DNA from: Clostridiales bacterium
GTDB taxonomy: Bacteria; Bacillota; Clostridia; Oscillospirales; JAAYXM01
NCBI GenBank assembly: GCA_012515925.1
Contig: JAAYXM010000200.1
Location: forward strand, 1-15,637
Reading direction: 5' to 3'
Length of the DNA: 15,637 nt
Made by a program: the position numbers and the translations under genes
Shown: positions 7,481-14,591 of the stretch, piece after piece
Position numbering within the stretch: position 1 is the stretch's first letter
Layout of the letters: the number at the start of each line of letters is the position of its first letter
Notes under the pieces: model-generated
Database searches by the model: none
The model's input: the letters and a program-made list of their open reading frames with translations, nothing else
Told to the model about the DNA's origin: nothing

Positions 7481-7509
7481 ATTTTATACCAATATAAACA
7501 GATTTACAA
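7481..7509 (-). promoter_or_regulatory. Promoter of the amidohydrolase gene
   Basis: On the minus strand TTGTAA (7509-7504) is followed by TGGTATAAAAT. TAAAAT (7486-7481) is spaced 17 bases from the -35, or TATAAA (7488-7483) is spaced 15 with an upstream TGG. Either reading gives a leader of about 25 bases to the GTG start. Confidence 0.6.
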
Positions 7510-7524
7510 TATAAAAGATAAGTC

Positions 7525-7686
7525 CGGGTGGTATTCGGGTCGTATTTCCTCTCCGCCGGAGGCGGAGGTGAAGTGCGACTTTTTTTAAATCCGATTATAT
7601 ATGTTCGGGTGGTAGTTTCTCTCCGCCTCCGGCGGAGAGAAACCCGACTGATTTTTAATATTCATGTGCCCCCTCGAGAGGAACAC
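7525..7686. repeat. Three tandem hairpin units (element C) upstream of dac
   Basis: CGGGTGGTA occurs at 7525-7533 and 7606-7614. Each copy leads into a GC-rich hairpin. Unit 1 (7539-7579) pairs GTCGTATTTC with GAAGTGCGAC around TCCGCC/GGCGGA and is followed by T7. Unit 2 (7615-7643) has a perfect 13-bp stem, GTTTCTCTCCGCC/GGCGGAGAGAAAC, with loop TCC and a later T5. A weaker remnant, GTGCCCCCTC-GAGAGGAACAC, lies at 7666-7686. Units 1 and 2 align to each other along their length. They fill most of the gene-free 7450-7805 stretch. Confidence 0.65.
7539..7586 (+). terminator. Terminator-like hairpin in a divergent region
   Basis: The long stem (7539-7579) followed immediately by seven T residues (7580-7586) is a textbook intrinsic terminator in the plus direction. 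No plus-strand gene lies just upstream; the nearest ends at 6516 and has its own terminator. It may insulate dac from stray or antisense transcription, or be an element that merely looks like a terminator. Confidence 0.55.
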
Positions 7687-7743
7687 ACTGATTATTTCGG
7701 AAAACAGACAAATTAAATTTACAATTTACCCTTATTATTCAAG

Positions 7744-7749
7744 TATAAT
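7744..7749 (+). promoter_or_regulatory. Possible -10 box of dac-vanW
   Basis: A perfect TATAAT lies 57 bases before the dac ATG. A matching -35 is poor: TTTACA at 7718-7723 is 20 bases away, longer than usual. An activator or alternative sigma factor may be involved, or the true promoter lies elsewhere. Confidence 0.4.
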
Positions 7750-7805
7750 AAATTCCAAAATTCATACCATACATATAAGTAAACCGGGAATTCGGAGGGA
7801 ATAAA

Positions 7806-8933
7806 ATGAAAAAAATAATAAGCCTCGCTGTTGCGGCACTGATGCTTTTAACTTCGGCTCTGGCCGCGCCCGTGCCGCCCGAGATAAAAGCGAAATCCGG
7901 CGTGCTTATGGAGAAAGAAACCGGACAGGTGCTATATGAAAAGAACGCGCATGAAAAGCTCGCCCCCGCAAGCGTCACAAAGGTAATGACGCTGCTTCTT
8001 GTTACGGAAGCTCTGGATTCGGGCAGAATCAAGCTTACTGATACCGTCGTGGTCAGCAAACACGCGGCGGGGATGGGCGGGTCGCAGGTGTATCTCGAAG
8101 AGGGCGAACAGATGAGCCTTGAGGATATGCTCAAAGCCGTGATAATATCCTCCGCGAACGACGGTGCCGTGGCGCTCGCCGAGCACGTTGCCGGAAGCCA
8201 TGAATCCTTCGTGGCGCTGATGAACCGACGCGCGAAGGAGCTCGGCATGAACGATACGAATTTCATAAACTGCACCGGGCTTGACGCGGAGGGGCATGTG
8301 ACAAGCGCTTACGATATCGCGGTCATGTCGCGCGAGCTTATTAAGCATGACATAATCAAAAAATACTCGACAATCTGGATGGACTCGCTTCGAAACGGGG
8401 AGTTCGGGCTTACCAACACGAATAAGCTTATTAAATCATATAAAGGCATTACGGGTCTTAAAACCGGCTCCACGTCGATAGCGAAATTCAGCATGTCCGC
8501 GACGGCGGAAAGAGACGGCATGGAGCTTATTGCCGCGGTAATGGCCGCGGAAAACTCTCAGGACAGGTTCGAAAGCGCGTCAAAGCTTCTGGATTTCGGG
8601 TTCGCGAACTATTCGCTGTTTGACGGTACCATGGATTTGAGCATCGACCCGGTAAATGTTGTACTCGGAACAAAAAATAACGTAAGAGCGGGATTGAAGG
8701 ACGGCGGCAGGGTTCTGATTGATAAGCTCGACATGTCTAAAATCGGGCGCAGAATCGATATGCCGGATAATATCAAGGCGCCCGTGGAGCGTGGGCAGAA
8801 GCTCGGCGAGATGATAATACTAAACGACGAAACCGAGCTCGCGCGGATACCGATAACCGCGGAGGAGCAGGTGTCAAAGCTTGATACGAAAACACTTTTC
8901 TGGAGAATGTTGTCCGTACTGCTTGTTAAATAA
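7806..8933 (+). CDS. D-alanyl-D-alanine carboxypeptidase (S11 family, DacA/DacF-like penicillin-binding protein)
   Basis: This class trims the terminal D-Ala from peptidoglycan stem peptides outside the membrane. A signal peptide covers about residues 1-21 (KK, hydrophobic core, ALAA). The three serine-enzyme motifs are present: SVTK (Ser56, Lys59), SAN (116-118) and KTG (219-221, in GLKTGSTS). A smaller C-terminal beta domain follows. The last residues, FWRMLSVLLVK, are hydrophobic with a final Lys and could act as the membrane anchor typical of the family. The length of 375 fits. The ATG at 7806 has CGGAGGG upstream. The vanW-like gene follows after 9 bases, so the two are almost certainly co-transcribed. 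The gene resembles dacF/dacB of spore formers, but the exact paralogue cannot be fixed without comparison. Confidence 0.95.
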   Translation: MKKIISLAVAALMLLTSALAAPVPPEIKAKSGVLMEKETGQVLYEKNAHEKLAPASVTKVMTLLLVTEALDSGRIKLTDTVVVSKHAAGMGGSQVYLEEGEQMSLEDMLKAVIISSANDGAVALAEHVAGSHESFVALMNRRAKELGMNDTNFINCTGLDAEGHVTSAYDIAVMSRELIKHDIIKKYSTIWMDSLRNGEFGLTNTNKLIKSYKGITGLKTGSTSIAKFSMSATAERDGMELIAAVMAAENSQDRFESASKLLDFGFANYSLFDGTMDLSIDPVNVVLGTKNNVRAGLKDGGRVLIDKLDMSKIGRRIDMPDNIKAPVERGQKLGEMIILNDETELARIPITAEEQVSKLDTKTLFWRMLSVLLVK

Positions 8934-8942
8934 CCCCCGCGT

Positions 8943-9557
8943 ATGAATTATAAAAAAATCGCTTTGCTTGTTCTGGCTGCGTTTTTACTCTCCTCGTGCG
9001 CCTTGCCGGGAGCCTCAACGGATAAGGACGCGTATTCCGCGCCGTTGCGCGAACCGCCGTCCCCCCACCCGACGGATACGAAAAAAGAACAAAAAAACAG
9101 CCCGGAAACAGGCTTAATCGGATGGTATGAGACCAAGCTTTTTGACGCGGGCAGACCGAGAATTACGAATATTACGCTCGCGATGAGAAAAATAAACGGT
9201 AAAATAATAAAACCGGGTGAGGAATTCTCGTTTAACAATACCGTGGGGCGCCGGACCGTAAGCCGCGGGTATAAAAAAGCGACGATATTCAAAAAAAACA
9301 AGGAGGTAAAGGAGGTCGGCGGCGGGATTTGCCAGCTTTCCTCAACGCTTTTCTGCGCGGTACGGCAGGCGGGGCTTGAAATCACCGAAAGACATGAGCA
9401 CCAGCTGCCCGTCGATTACGTGAAGCAAGGCGACGACGCCACGGTGTACTTCGGCAGGCTGGATTTCAAGTTTATAAACAGTATGGATGTGCCCGTGAAA
9501 ATTATCTGCGATATAAAGGAGCGCAAGGTCCGCGTAGGGATATACGCGGTTAAATAA
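8943..9557 (+). CDS. VanW-family lipoprotein
   Basis: The 204-residue protein starts with a lipoprotein signal ending in the lipobox LSSC (Cys19). A Pro/Lys-rich linker to about 55 and a VanW domain (about 75-200) follow. Diagnostic stretches are PGEEFSFNNTVG (91-102), EVGGGICQLSSTLF (124-137), ERHEHQLPVDYV (149-160) and ATVYFGRLDFKF (166-177). VanW proteins are named after an accessory gene in vanB-type vancomycin resistance clusters; their biochemical role is unknown, and this one alone says nothing about resistance. The membrane-anchored form and the tight link to a D,D-carboxypeptidase point to a task at the cell wall. No Shine-Dalgarno sequence is visible before the ATG at 8943 (the upstream bases are TAACCCCCGCGT), so translation may depend on coupling to dac termination. 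Confidence 0.92.
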   Translation: MNYKKIALLVLAAFLLSSCALPGASTDKDAYSAPLREPPSPHPTDTKKEQKNSPETGLIGWYETKLFDAGRPRITNITLAMRKINGKIIKPGEEFSFNNTVGRRTVSRGYKKATIFKKNKEVKEVGGGICQLSSTLFCAVRQAGLEITERHEHQLPVDYVKQGDDATVYFGRLDFKFINSMDVPVKIICDIKERKVRVGIYAVK

Positions 9558-9564
9558 AATAACG

Positions 9565-9587
9565 GCGCGGCGCCTGCGGCGCCGCGC
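9565..9587. terminator. GC-rich hairpin between convergent vanW and P-loop genes
   Basis: GCGCGGCGCC (9565-9574) pairs perfectly with GGCGCCGCGC (9578-9587) over a TGC loop. The minus strand continues CGTTATTTTATTT, a usable U-tract, so it terminates the leftward gene best. On the plus strand the trailing TGTCTTATGCTTTT is weaker. Confidence 0.75.
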
Positions 9588-9591
9588 TGTC

Positions 9592-10011
9592 TTATGCTTT
9601 TACGAAATAATTCTTTATTCTTTCCGTGGCTTTGTTGGTATCCTCGCTGATTGTCACGGTGAAATTAATCCCGTTTTCCTCGCCGAATTCCTCGAGCCAG
9701 ATTAAAAAGCTCTCTGTTTCTTCTATGGAATTCGAGCCCGCAACCTTAAACAGGCTGTCAATGAATACTTCCGATATATCAAAATTGCCCGAATACAGGC
9801 CGCAAATAAAAGTCTTCAGCTGTCCGAAACCCTCTATGCGATAAATCGAAATATCTATCAAACGCGCCCTGTGACTGACATCGTAAGTAAGCTTGTTCCC
9901 GCGCTCAATAAATACTACCGTATTGTGCTCGTCCTTAGCGGCTTGGTTCGCAAGCTCGATAATCTGCTTTGTCTTGCCGTGACCCTGAAGTGCCATGATT
10001 ACCCGAACCAT
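9592..10011 (-). CDS. Small P-loop NTPase-like protein of unknown function
   Basis: The 139-residue protein opens with MVRVIMALQGHGKTKQ, in which A7-LQGH-GKT13 fits the Walker A pattern. VFIDS (82-86) could be a Walker B strand. Between them lies TVVFIERGNKLTYDV. From memory it resembles a family of short, uncharacterised ATP-binding proteins in Clostridia, but I cannot name it. No DNA-binding, membrane or secretion signal is seen. The frame extends to an ATG at 10080, but that start would lie inside the promoter found here. The ATG at 10011 has AGGGAGG about 8 bases upstream and is preferred. It follows pgi at a distance but has its own promoter, so pgi gives little hint of its role. Confidence 0.7.
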   Translation of the reverse strand: MVRVIMALQGHGKTKQIIELANQAAKDEHNTVVFIERGNKLTYDVSHRARLIDISIYRIEGFGQLKTFICGLYSGNFDISEVFIDSLFKVAGSNSIEETESFLIWLEEFGEENGINFTVTISEDTNKATERIKNYFVKA

Positions 10012-10051
10012 AATAATAACCTCCCTAAGAATAATATTGGGTTGTGTTATT

Positions 10052-10080
10052 ATCATATCACAGTTTGGTATTTTTCTCAA
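10052..10080 (-). promoter_or_regulatory. Promoter of the P-loop gene
   Basis: On the minus strand TTGAGA (10080-10075), a 17-base spacer and TATGAT (10057-10052) are present, with TGA directly before the -10 (extended -10). The predicted start near 10045 leaves a leader of about 34 bases to the ATG at 10011. Confidence 0.7.
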
Positions 10081-10098
10081 ACAATAATTATTAAAGAA

Positions 10099-10161
10099 TT
10101 GTAAATTTCCTCCCCCGTACGGGGGAGGAAAAAAATACTATTGGCTGTTTTGTAAATTTCC
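10099..10161. repeat. Palindromic intergenic element D with 12-bp direct repeat
   Basis: A perfect 26-bp palindrome (10106-10131) has TTTCCTCCCCC and GGGGGAGGAAA arms around GTAC. The 12-mer TTGTAAATTTCC overlaps its left arm (10099-10110) and recurs at 10150-10161. AATTG just before it resembles elements A, B and F. It sits between pgi and the promoter of the P-loop gene and codes for nothing. Confidence 0.7.
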
Positions 10162-10196
10162 CTCACGCATTCTCCGGAAGCGGGAAATCTGGTTTT

Positions 10197-11537
10197 TTAC
10201 TTATTCCCGTCAAGTCTTTCCCTGAGTTTTCCGGCAAGCTCACCGAAGCCCGGCTTGTCAAGCAGCGCGAACATATTTCGCTTGTACTCCTCGACGCCCG
10301 GCTGATTGAACGGGTTTACGCCGAGCATATACCCGGACAAGGCGCACGAAAACTCAAAAAAGTATACAAGCGCGCCGAAGCACTCCTCGTTTGCGCCGGA
10401 AAGCTCAATCGTAAGGTTCGGGACGCCCCCGTCCTCATGTGCCAGCGCGGTGCCCGCGTATGCCTTGTCGTTGATATAGGATATGCTTTTGCCCGAAAGG
10501 TAGTTAAGCCCGTCAAAATCATCCCGCATATGCGGAATAATAACGTCTTCCTTTTCCGCGCGGAAATTGACAATCGTTTCAAACAATGTGCGCTCGCCCT
10601 GCTGGATATACTGGCCGAGCGAATGCAAATCGGCGGTAAACTCCGCGGAAGCCGGGAAAATCCCCTTGTTTTCCTTGCCCTCGCTCTCGCCGAACAGCTG
10701 CTTCCACCATTCCGCCGCGAACCTGAATCTGGGTTCGAAATATGTCAGAAGCTCTATGTTCTTACCTGTATTATATAGAGCATTCCTAATTCCGGCATAC
10801 CGCCACGCGGCGCTTTTCAGGCTTTTTTCACAAACCAGCCTTGTCATCATCGTGCGCGCGCCGCCAAGTACCCTGTCCGCGTCTATGCCCGCGGCAAGCA
10901 TCGGCAAAAGGCCGACGGGCGTCAATACCGAGTATCTGCCGCCGATATCGTCGGGTATCACAAAGCACTCATAGCCCTCGGCGTCCGCCAGTGTTTTCAG
11001 CGCGCCGCGGCGCGCGTCGGTCGTGGCGAATATGCGTGTCCTCGCGTCCTCTTTGCCGTATTTTTCCTCGATTAAGCTTTTGAACAGCCGAAACGCGACC
11101 GCGGGCTCCGTCGTCCCGCCGGATTTAGATATCACGTTGACCGAAAAGTCACGGTCGCCGATAATCCGGATAATCTCATTATAATAATCGGTGCTGAGTC
11201 CGTTGCCCAAAAAATATATCTCGGGTGAAGTTGCCCCGCTGTTATAGAAACCGCCCTTAATAAACTCTATCGCGGCGCGGGCGCCGAGGTAAGAGCCGCC
11301 GATACCGATAACAACCAGTACGCTTGAGCCGCGGCGGATTTTATCCGCGGCGGCCTTAAGTCTCGACAGCTCGTCTTTGTCCGTTTTTTCCGGAAGCTCG
11401 AGCCAGCCCGTGTATTCCGACCCGGGTCCTTCTTTGTTTATAAGCGTTTCATGTGCCCGTCTTAAATCGGGTATAAGCGAATTAAGTTCTTCTTCCGTCA
11501 CGGCCTTTTTTACCCTGCTTATGTCCAAACGCAGCAA
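10197..11537 (-). CDS. pgi: Glucose-6-phosphate isomerase
   Basis: The enzyme interconverts glucose-6-phosphate and fructose-6-phosphate in the cytoplasm. Family signatures are plain: VVIGIGGSYLGARAAIEF, the phosphate-binding VISKSGGTTEPA, GGRYSVLTPVGLLPMLAAGID, and the C-terminal VNPFNQPGVEEYK. About 446 residues is the usual bacterial short form. The frame also offers a GTG at 11561, but its upstream sequence is a poor ribosome site. A strong GAGGAGGAG lies 6 bases before the TTG at 11537, and starting there makes the protein begin LRLDIS, matching the RFDYS-type beginnings of Firmicute Pgi. I therefore prefer 11537, with 11561 as the alternative. The downstream hairpin (10156-10188) is weak, so read-through toward the P-loop gene is possible. 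Confidence 0.95.
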   Translation of the reverse strand: MLRLDISRVKKAVTEEELNSLIPDLRRAHETLINKEGPGSEYTGWLELPEKTDKDELSRLKAAADKIRRGSSVLVVIGIGGSYLGARAAIEFIKGGFYNSGATSPEIYFLGNGLSTDYYNEIIRIIGDRDFSVNVISKSGGTTEPAVAFRLFKSLIEEKYGKEDARTRIFATTDARRGALKTLADAEGYECFVIPDDIGGRYSVLTPVGLLPMLAAGIDADRVLGGARTMMTRLVCEKSLKSAAWRYAGIRNALYNTGKNIELLTYFEPRFRFAAEWWKQLFGESEGKENKGIFPASAEFTADLHSLGQYIQQGERTLFETIVNFRAEKEDVIIPHMRDDFDGLNYLSGKSISYINDKAYAGTALAHEDGGVPNLTIELSGANEECFGALVYFFEFSCALSGYMLGVNPFNQPGVEEYKRNMFALLDKPGFGELAGKLRERLDGNK

Positions 11538-11676
11538 ATCAATCTCCTCCTCAAATGACACCGTTATCTTCGGTCCCGCCGAATAACTCTTCCGATATAT
11601 ACGCGAACAATAAACTATCCGACAAAAACCCGTATGACATAATTAATCACGCCGCTAAAATATCTATAATCACGAA

Positions 11677-11706
11677 CCGCGCCCGAAAGTCATGCTTAGG
11701 GCGCGG
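11677..11706 (-). other. Stem-loop between clpC and pgi
   Basis: CCGCGCCC (11677-11684) pairs with GGGCGCGG (11699-11706), and AAG/CTT inside extends the stem. On the minus strand no U-run follows, so it is a doubtful clpC terminator. It may instead belong to the long region before pgi. No convincing pgi promoter was found in 11562-11817; TTGTCG-N18-TATATA near 11594-11623 is a weak candidate. Confidence 0.4.
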
Positions 11707-11817
11707 GGGCGCAGAGCTTTATTCGTTTGCGATACATTCTACATCATGTTGCAGCTAAAATCAAGTGTTTTTAAGGCTTTTTCCGTTAATTATTTATTAT
11801 TTAACCGGATTTCATAA

Positions 11818-14280
11818 CTATTGCGAGCAATTAATCACAATCTCCCCATTTTCGTCCGTATCCACAATAAGCTTGCCGCCCGGCTTTATACTCCCTTTAA
11901 GATATTCCTCCGATATTCTGTCCTCGATATGTGTCCTTATCGCGCGTCTTAACGGCCTTGCGCCGTACTGCGGGTCAAAGCCCAGGTCGCAGAGCCTGGA
12001 AAGCGCGGATTCCGAATAAACCATCTCCGCGCCAAGCTTTTTTAACCTTTCCTTTGTGGTTTCGAGCATTTTCTCGGTTATCCGCTTGATGTCCTCCCTG
12101 CCAAGCTGGTGGAATACGATTATATCGTCGACGCGGTTAATGAATTCCGGCCTGAAAAGCCGTCTTAACTCGCTCATCACGGTCGCGCGTATATCGGAGA
12201 TATCCATGGTTTCCTGCCCCGACACGGAGAACCCGAGCCGCTTTGACTCGGTGATATTACGGGCGCCCGCGTTCGAGGTCATAACGATAACCGTGTTCCT
12301 GAAGCTTACCTGTCTGCCCTGCGAATCCGTCAATATCCCGTCCTCGAGTATCTGCAGAAGAATATTGAATACATCGGAATGCGCCTTTTCTATTTCGTCA
12401 AACAGCAGAACGGAATAAGGCTTGCGCCTCACGGCCTCGGTAAGCTGTCCGCCCTCGTCATGCCCGACATAGCCGGGAGGCGAGCCCACCATGCGGCTGA
12501 CGGAATGTTTTTCCATGTATTCCGACATATCAATCCGTATCATCGCGTTTTCGTCACCGAACAGCGCCTCCGCAAGGGTTTTGCAAAGCTCGGTTTTGCC
12601 GACGCCCGTAGGGCCCAGAAATATAAATGAGCCAATCGGGCGCTTCGGGTCCTTAAGGCCTATCCTACCCCTGCGAACGGCGCGGGCTACCGCGCTCACC
12701 GCCTCGCTCTGCCCTATTACGCGCTTGTGCATGATTTCCTCAAGCTTTAAAAGTCTTTCGGTTTCGGTTTCGGTAAGGCGCGTAACCGGAATACCGGTCC
12801 AGTCGGATATGATATTCGAGATATGCTCGGCGCGTATCTCGTAGCCGCCGATGGACTGGCCGTTTTTCCATTTCCCGCTTATAAGCTCAAGCTCGCGGCG
12901 GACCTTCTTCTCATCGTCCCGTAAGGCGGCGGCGGCTTCGAATTCCTGCGCGCGCACCTTTTCCTCCTTTTCCTGGTTTAAACGCTTAAGCCTTTCTTCA
13001 AGCTCCTTTATTCTGGCGGGCGGCGTCAGAGAGTTCAGGCGCACCTGGCTTGCCGCCTCGTCGATTAAGTCTATCGCCTTGTCGGGGAGCTGCCTGTCGC
13101 TTATATATCTGACGGAGAGCGTAACCGCCGCTTCAATCGCCTCGTCGGTTATCGATACGCTGTGATGCGCCTCATACTTGTCCCTGAGACCTTTGAGGAT
13201 TTTAACCGCCTCATCCTGTGTGGGCTCTCCGACCCTTATCGGCTGGAACCTGCGTTCGAGCGCCGCGTCCTTTTCGATGTATTTTCTGTATTCGTTCAAT
13301 GTGGTCGCGCCGATTATCTGTATCTCCCCGCGTGACAGGGCGGGCTTAAGGATATTCGCGGCGTCCACCGCGCCCTCGGCGGAGCCCGCCCCGACGATTA
13401 CATGCAGCTCGTCTATGAACAATATTACATTGCCCGCGCGTCCCACCTCTTTTATCGCGGTCTTGATACGCTCCTCAAATTCGCCGCGGTATTTCGTCCC
13501 GGCTATCATCGCGGAGACGTCGAGCATGACTATTCGCTTGTTCTTTAAGGTCTGCGGAACATTCCCGCTAACAACCCGCTGCGCGAGTCCTTCCGCCACC
13601 GCGGTCTTGCCGACGCCCGGCTCGCCCACCAATACGGGGTTGTTTTTTGTACGTCTCGATAAAATCTGTATCATGCGCGAAATCTCTTTCTCGCGCCCGA
13701 TGACCGGGTCTAACCCGCCTTCCCGCGCGATATCCGTAAGGTCCCTGCCGAACGAATTCAGTGTCTTTGTTTCCGGGTATTTTTCCTTGCCGCCCCGGAC
13801 GGGCTTTCCCGTCCTGAAATCATTCGTCTCGGCGGCCTCGCTGTCGCCGAGCATCGAGATTATATCGTTATAGAGCCTCGCGATATCCACGCGGAGCATA
13901 ATCAGAATACGAACCGCGATACTCTCGCCCTCGCGCAAAAGGCCTAAAAGCAAGTGCTCGGTACCCACATAGTTGTTGCCCATCCTCGCGGCCTCGGCAA
14001 ACGCAAGCTCGACTATCCGCTTTGTGCGAGGAGTCAGGCCCTGCGGCGTAATACTTCCCGAAATGCCCGCGCCAATGTTCTCAAGCACCTTGTTTTTTAC
14101 CGCCTCAAACGTAACTCCCGTGTTTTTCAGAACCTTAGCGGATATCCCCTCGCCTTCCTGAAGCAGGCCGAGAAGAAGATGCTCGCTTCCCACGTAACCG
14201 TGACCCATCTCCGCGGCGCTCTCATGCGCAAGGCGCAATACACGTTCGGCCCTCGAAGTAAAGCGGTTTTCAAATAACAT
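11818..14280 (-). CDS. clpC: ATP-dependent Clp protease ATPase subunit ClpC
   Basis: ClpC is the Hsp100 unfoldase that feeds substrates to ClpP and controls protein quality. The 820 residues hold two Clp-N repeats (about 1-70 and 80-145). The first AAA+ module has Walker A GEPGVGKT (219-226) and Walker B FIDE (288-291). A UVR-type coiled segment lies at about 424-460. The second module has GPTGVGKT (556-563) and FDE (627-629), followed by a C-terminal D2-small domain. R-LGF (681-684) is the ClpP-docking tripeptide, usually VGF or IGF, so pairing with ClpP is likely. The UVR segment separates ClpC from ClpA and ClpB. The ATG at 14280 follows GAGAGGAAGG. The usual ctsR-mcsA-mcsB genes are not upstream; the gene stands alone. 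Confidence 0.97.
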   Translation of the reverse strand: MLFENRFTSRAERVLRLAHESAAEMGHGYVGSEHLLLGLLQEGEGISAKVLKNTGVTFEAVKNKVLENIGAGISGSITPQGLTPRTKRIVELAFAEAARMGNNYVGTEHLLLGLLREGESIAVRILIMLRVDIARLYNDIISMLGDSEAAETNDFRTGKPVRGGKEKYPETKTLNSFGRDLTDIAREGGLDPVIGREKEISRMIQILSRRTKNNPVLVGEPGVGKTAVAEGLAQRVVSGNVPQTLKNKRIVMLDVSAMIAGTKYRGEFEERIKTAIKEVGRAGNVILFIDELHVIVGAGSAEGAVDAANILKPALSRGEIQIIGATTLNEYRKYIEKDAALERRFQPIRVGEPTQDEAVKILKGLRDKYEAHHSVSITDEAIEAAVTLSVRYISDRQLPDKAIDLIDEAASQVRLNSLTPPARIKELEERLKRLNQEKEEKVRAQEFEAAAALRDDEKKVRRELELISGKWKNGQSIGGYEIRAEHISNIISDWTGIPVTRLTETETERLLKLEEIMHKRVIGQSEAVSAVARAVRRGRIGLKDPKRPIGSFIFLGPTGVGKTELCKTLAEALFGDENAMIRIDMSEYMEKHSVSRMVGSPPGYVGHDEGGQLTEAVRRKPYSVLLFDEIEKAHSDVFNILLQILEDGILTDSQGRQVSFRNTVIVMTSNAGARNITESKRLGFSVSGQETMDISDIRATVMSELRRLFRPEFINRVDDIIVFHQLGREDIKRITEKMLETTKERLKKLGAEMVYSESALSRLCDLGFDPQYGARPLRRAIRTHIEDRISEEYLKGSIKPGGKLIVDTDENGEIVINCSQ

Positions 14281-14320
14281 TTTACCTTCCTCTCACGATA
14301 GCTTTTGCAAAGGCGGAAAA

Positions 14321-14337
14321 GTCAAACCCTGTCTGAC
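14321..14337 (-). promoter_or_regulatory. Possible CtsR-like operator before clpC
   Basis: On the minus strand TCAGACA-GGG-TTTGACT (14337-14321) resembles the CtsR heptad pair. The second heptad, TTTGACT, is perfect, while the first matches only about 4 of 7. TTGACT could also be a -35, but the only -10 (TATCGT) is 19 bases away. Weakly supported. Confidence 0.3.
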
Positions 14338-14368
14338 TTAAGTATTTCCGAAACTGATGTTTTTAAAA

Positions 14369-14394
14369 CCCCGGCTGTTCTCAACCTGCCGGGG
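14369..14394 (-). other. Hairpin in the clpC upstream region
   Basis: CCCCGGC (14369-14375) pairs with GCCGGGG (14388-14394); on the minus strand TTTTAAAAAC follows. The right arm, CCTGCCGGGGG (14385-14395), also recurs inverted in element E as CCCCCGGCAGG (14462-14472), so two alternative folds are possible. Confidence 0.4.
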
Positions 14395-14430
14395 GAAGAG
14401 CGGCGGAAAAGCGTATTTTACGTTTTTACC

Positions 14431-14520
14431 GAAAATTCAAACAAATAAACCGCGGCATTCTCCCCCGGCAGGGGGAGAATATAAAAAAGCCGTTTTTACA
14501 TGTTAAATGAAAATTCAAAC
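14431..14520. repeat. Palindromic intergenic element E with 12-bp direct repeats
   Basis: GAAAATTCAAAC occurs at 14431-14442 and 14509-14520. Between them is a perfect 10-bp-arm palindrome, ATTCTCCCCC/GGGGGAGAAT with loop GGCA (14457-14480). Outer CGGC (14453-14456) and GCCG (14489-14492) come next, then T5. The element fills most of the gap between divergent clpC and ferredoxin, and no ORF explains it. Confidence 0.7.
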
Positions 14521-14528
14521 TTTTTTTA

Positions 14529-14556
14529 TTGATTTTTACAATTTTCATGATACAAT
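14529..14556 (+). promoter_or_regulatory. Promoter of the ferredoxin gene
   Basis: TTGATT (14529-14534), 16-base spacer, TACAAT (14551-14556). Transcription should start near 14563, leaving a leader of about 29 bases that holds the TTGGAGGTG ribosome site. Confidence 0.65.
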
Positions 14557-14591
14557 ATCTACATGATTTTTTATCTTGGAGGTGTATTAGA

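Noticed and set aside
7525..7686. CRISPR-like array in the tandem repeats before dac
   Set aside because: Only two or three diverged units, each a long hairpin, with no uniform repeat/spacer pattern and no cas genes.
7739..8275. 178-codon minus-strand frame opposite dac
   Set aside because: Ser/Ala-rich shadow of a gene with all three penicillin-binding motifs; no ribosome site.
10156..10188. ATTTCCC/GGGAAAT hairpin as the pgi terminator
   Set aside because: Only 7 bp with a 19-base loop and no U-tract on the minus strand; too weak to list as a terminator.
13178..13873. 231-codon open frame opposite clpC
   Set aside because: Shadow of the clpC reading frame; its Ser/Pro/Thr-rich translation mirrors clpC codon bias.
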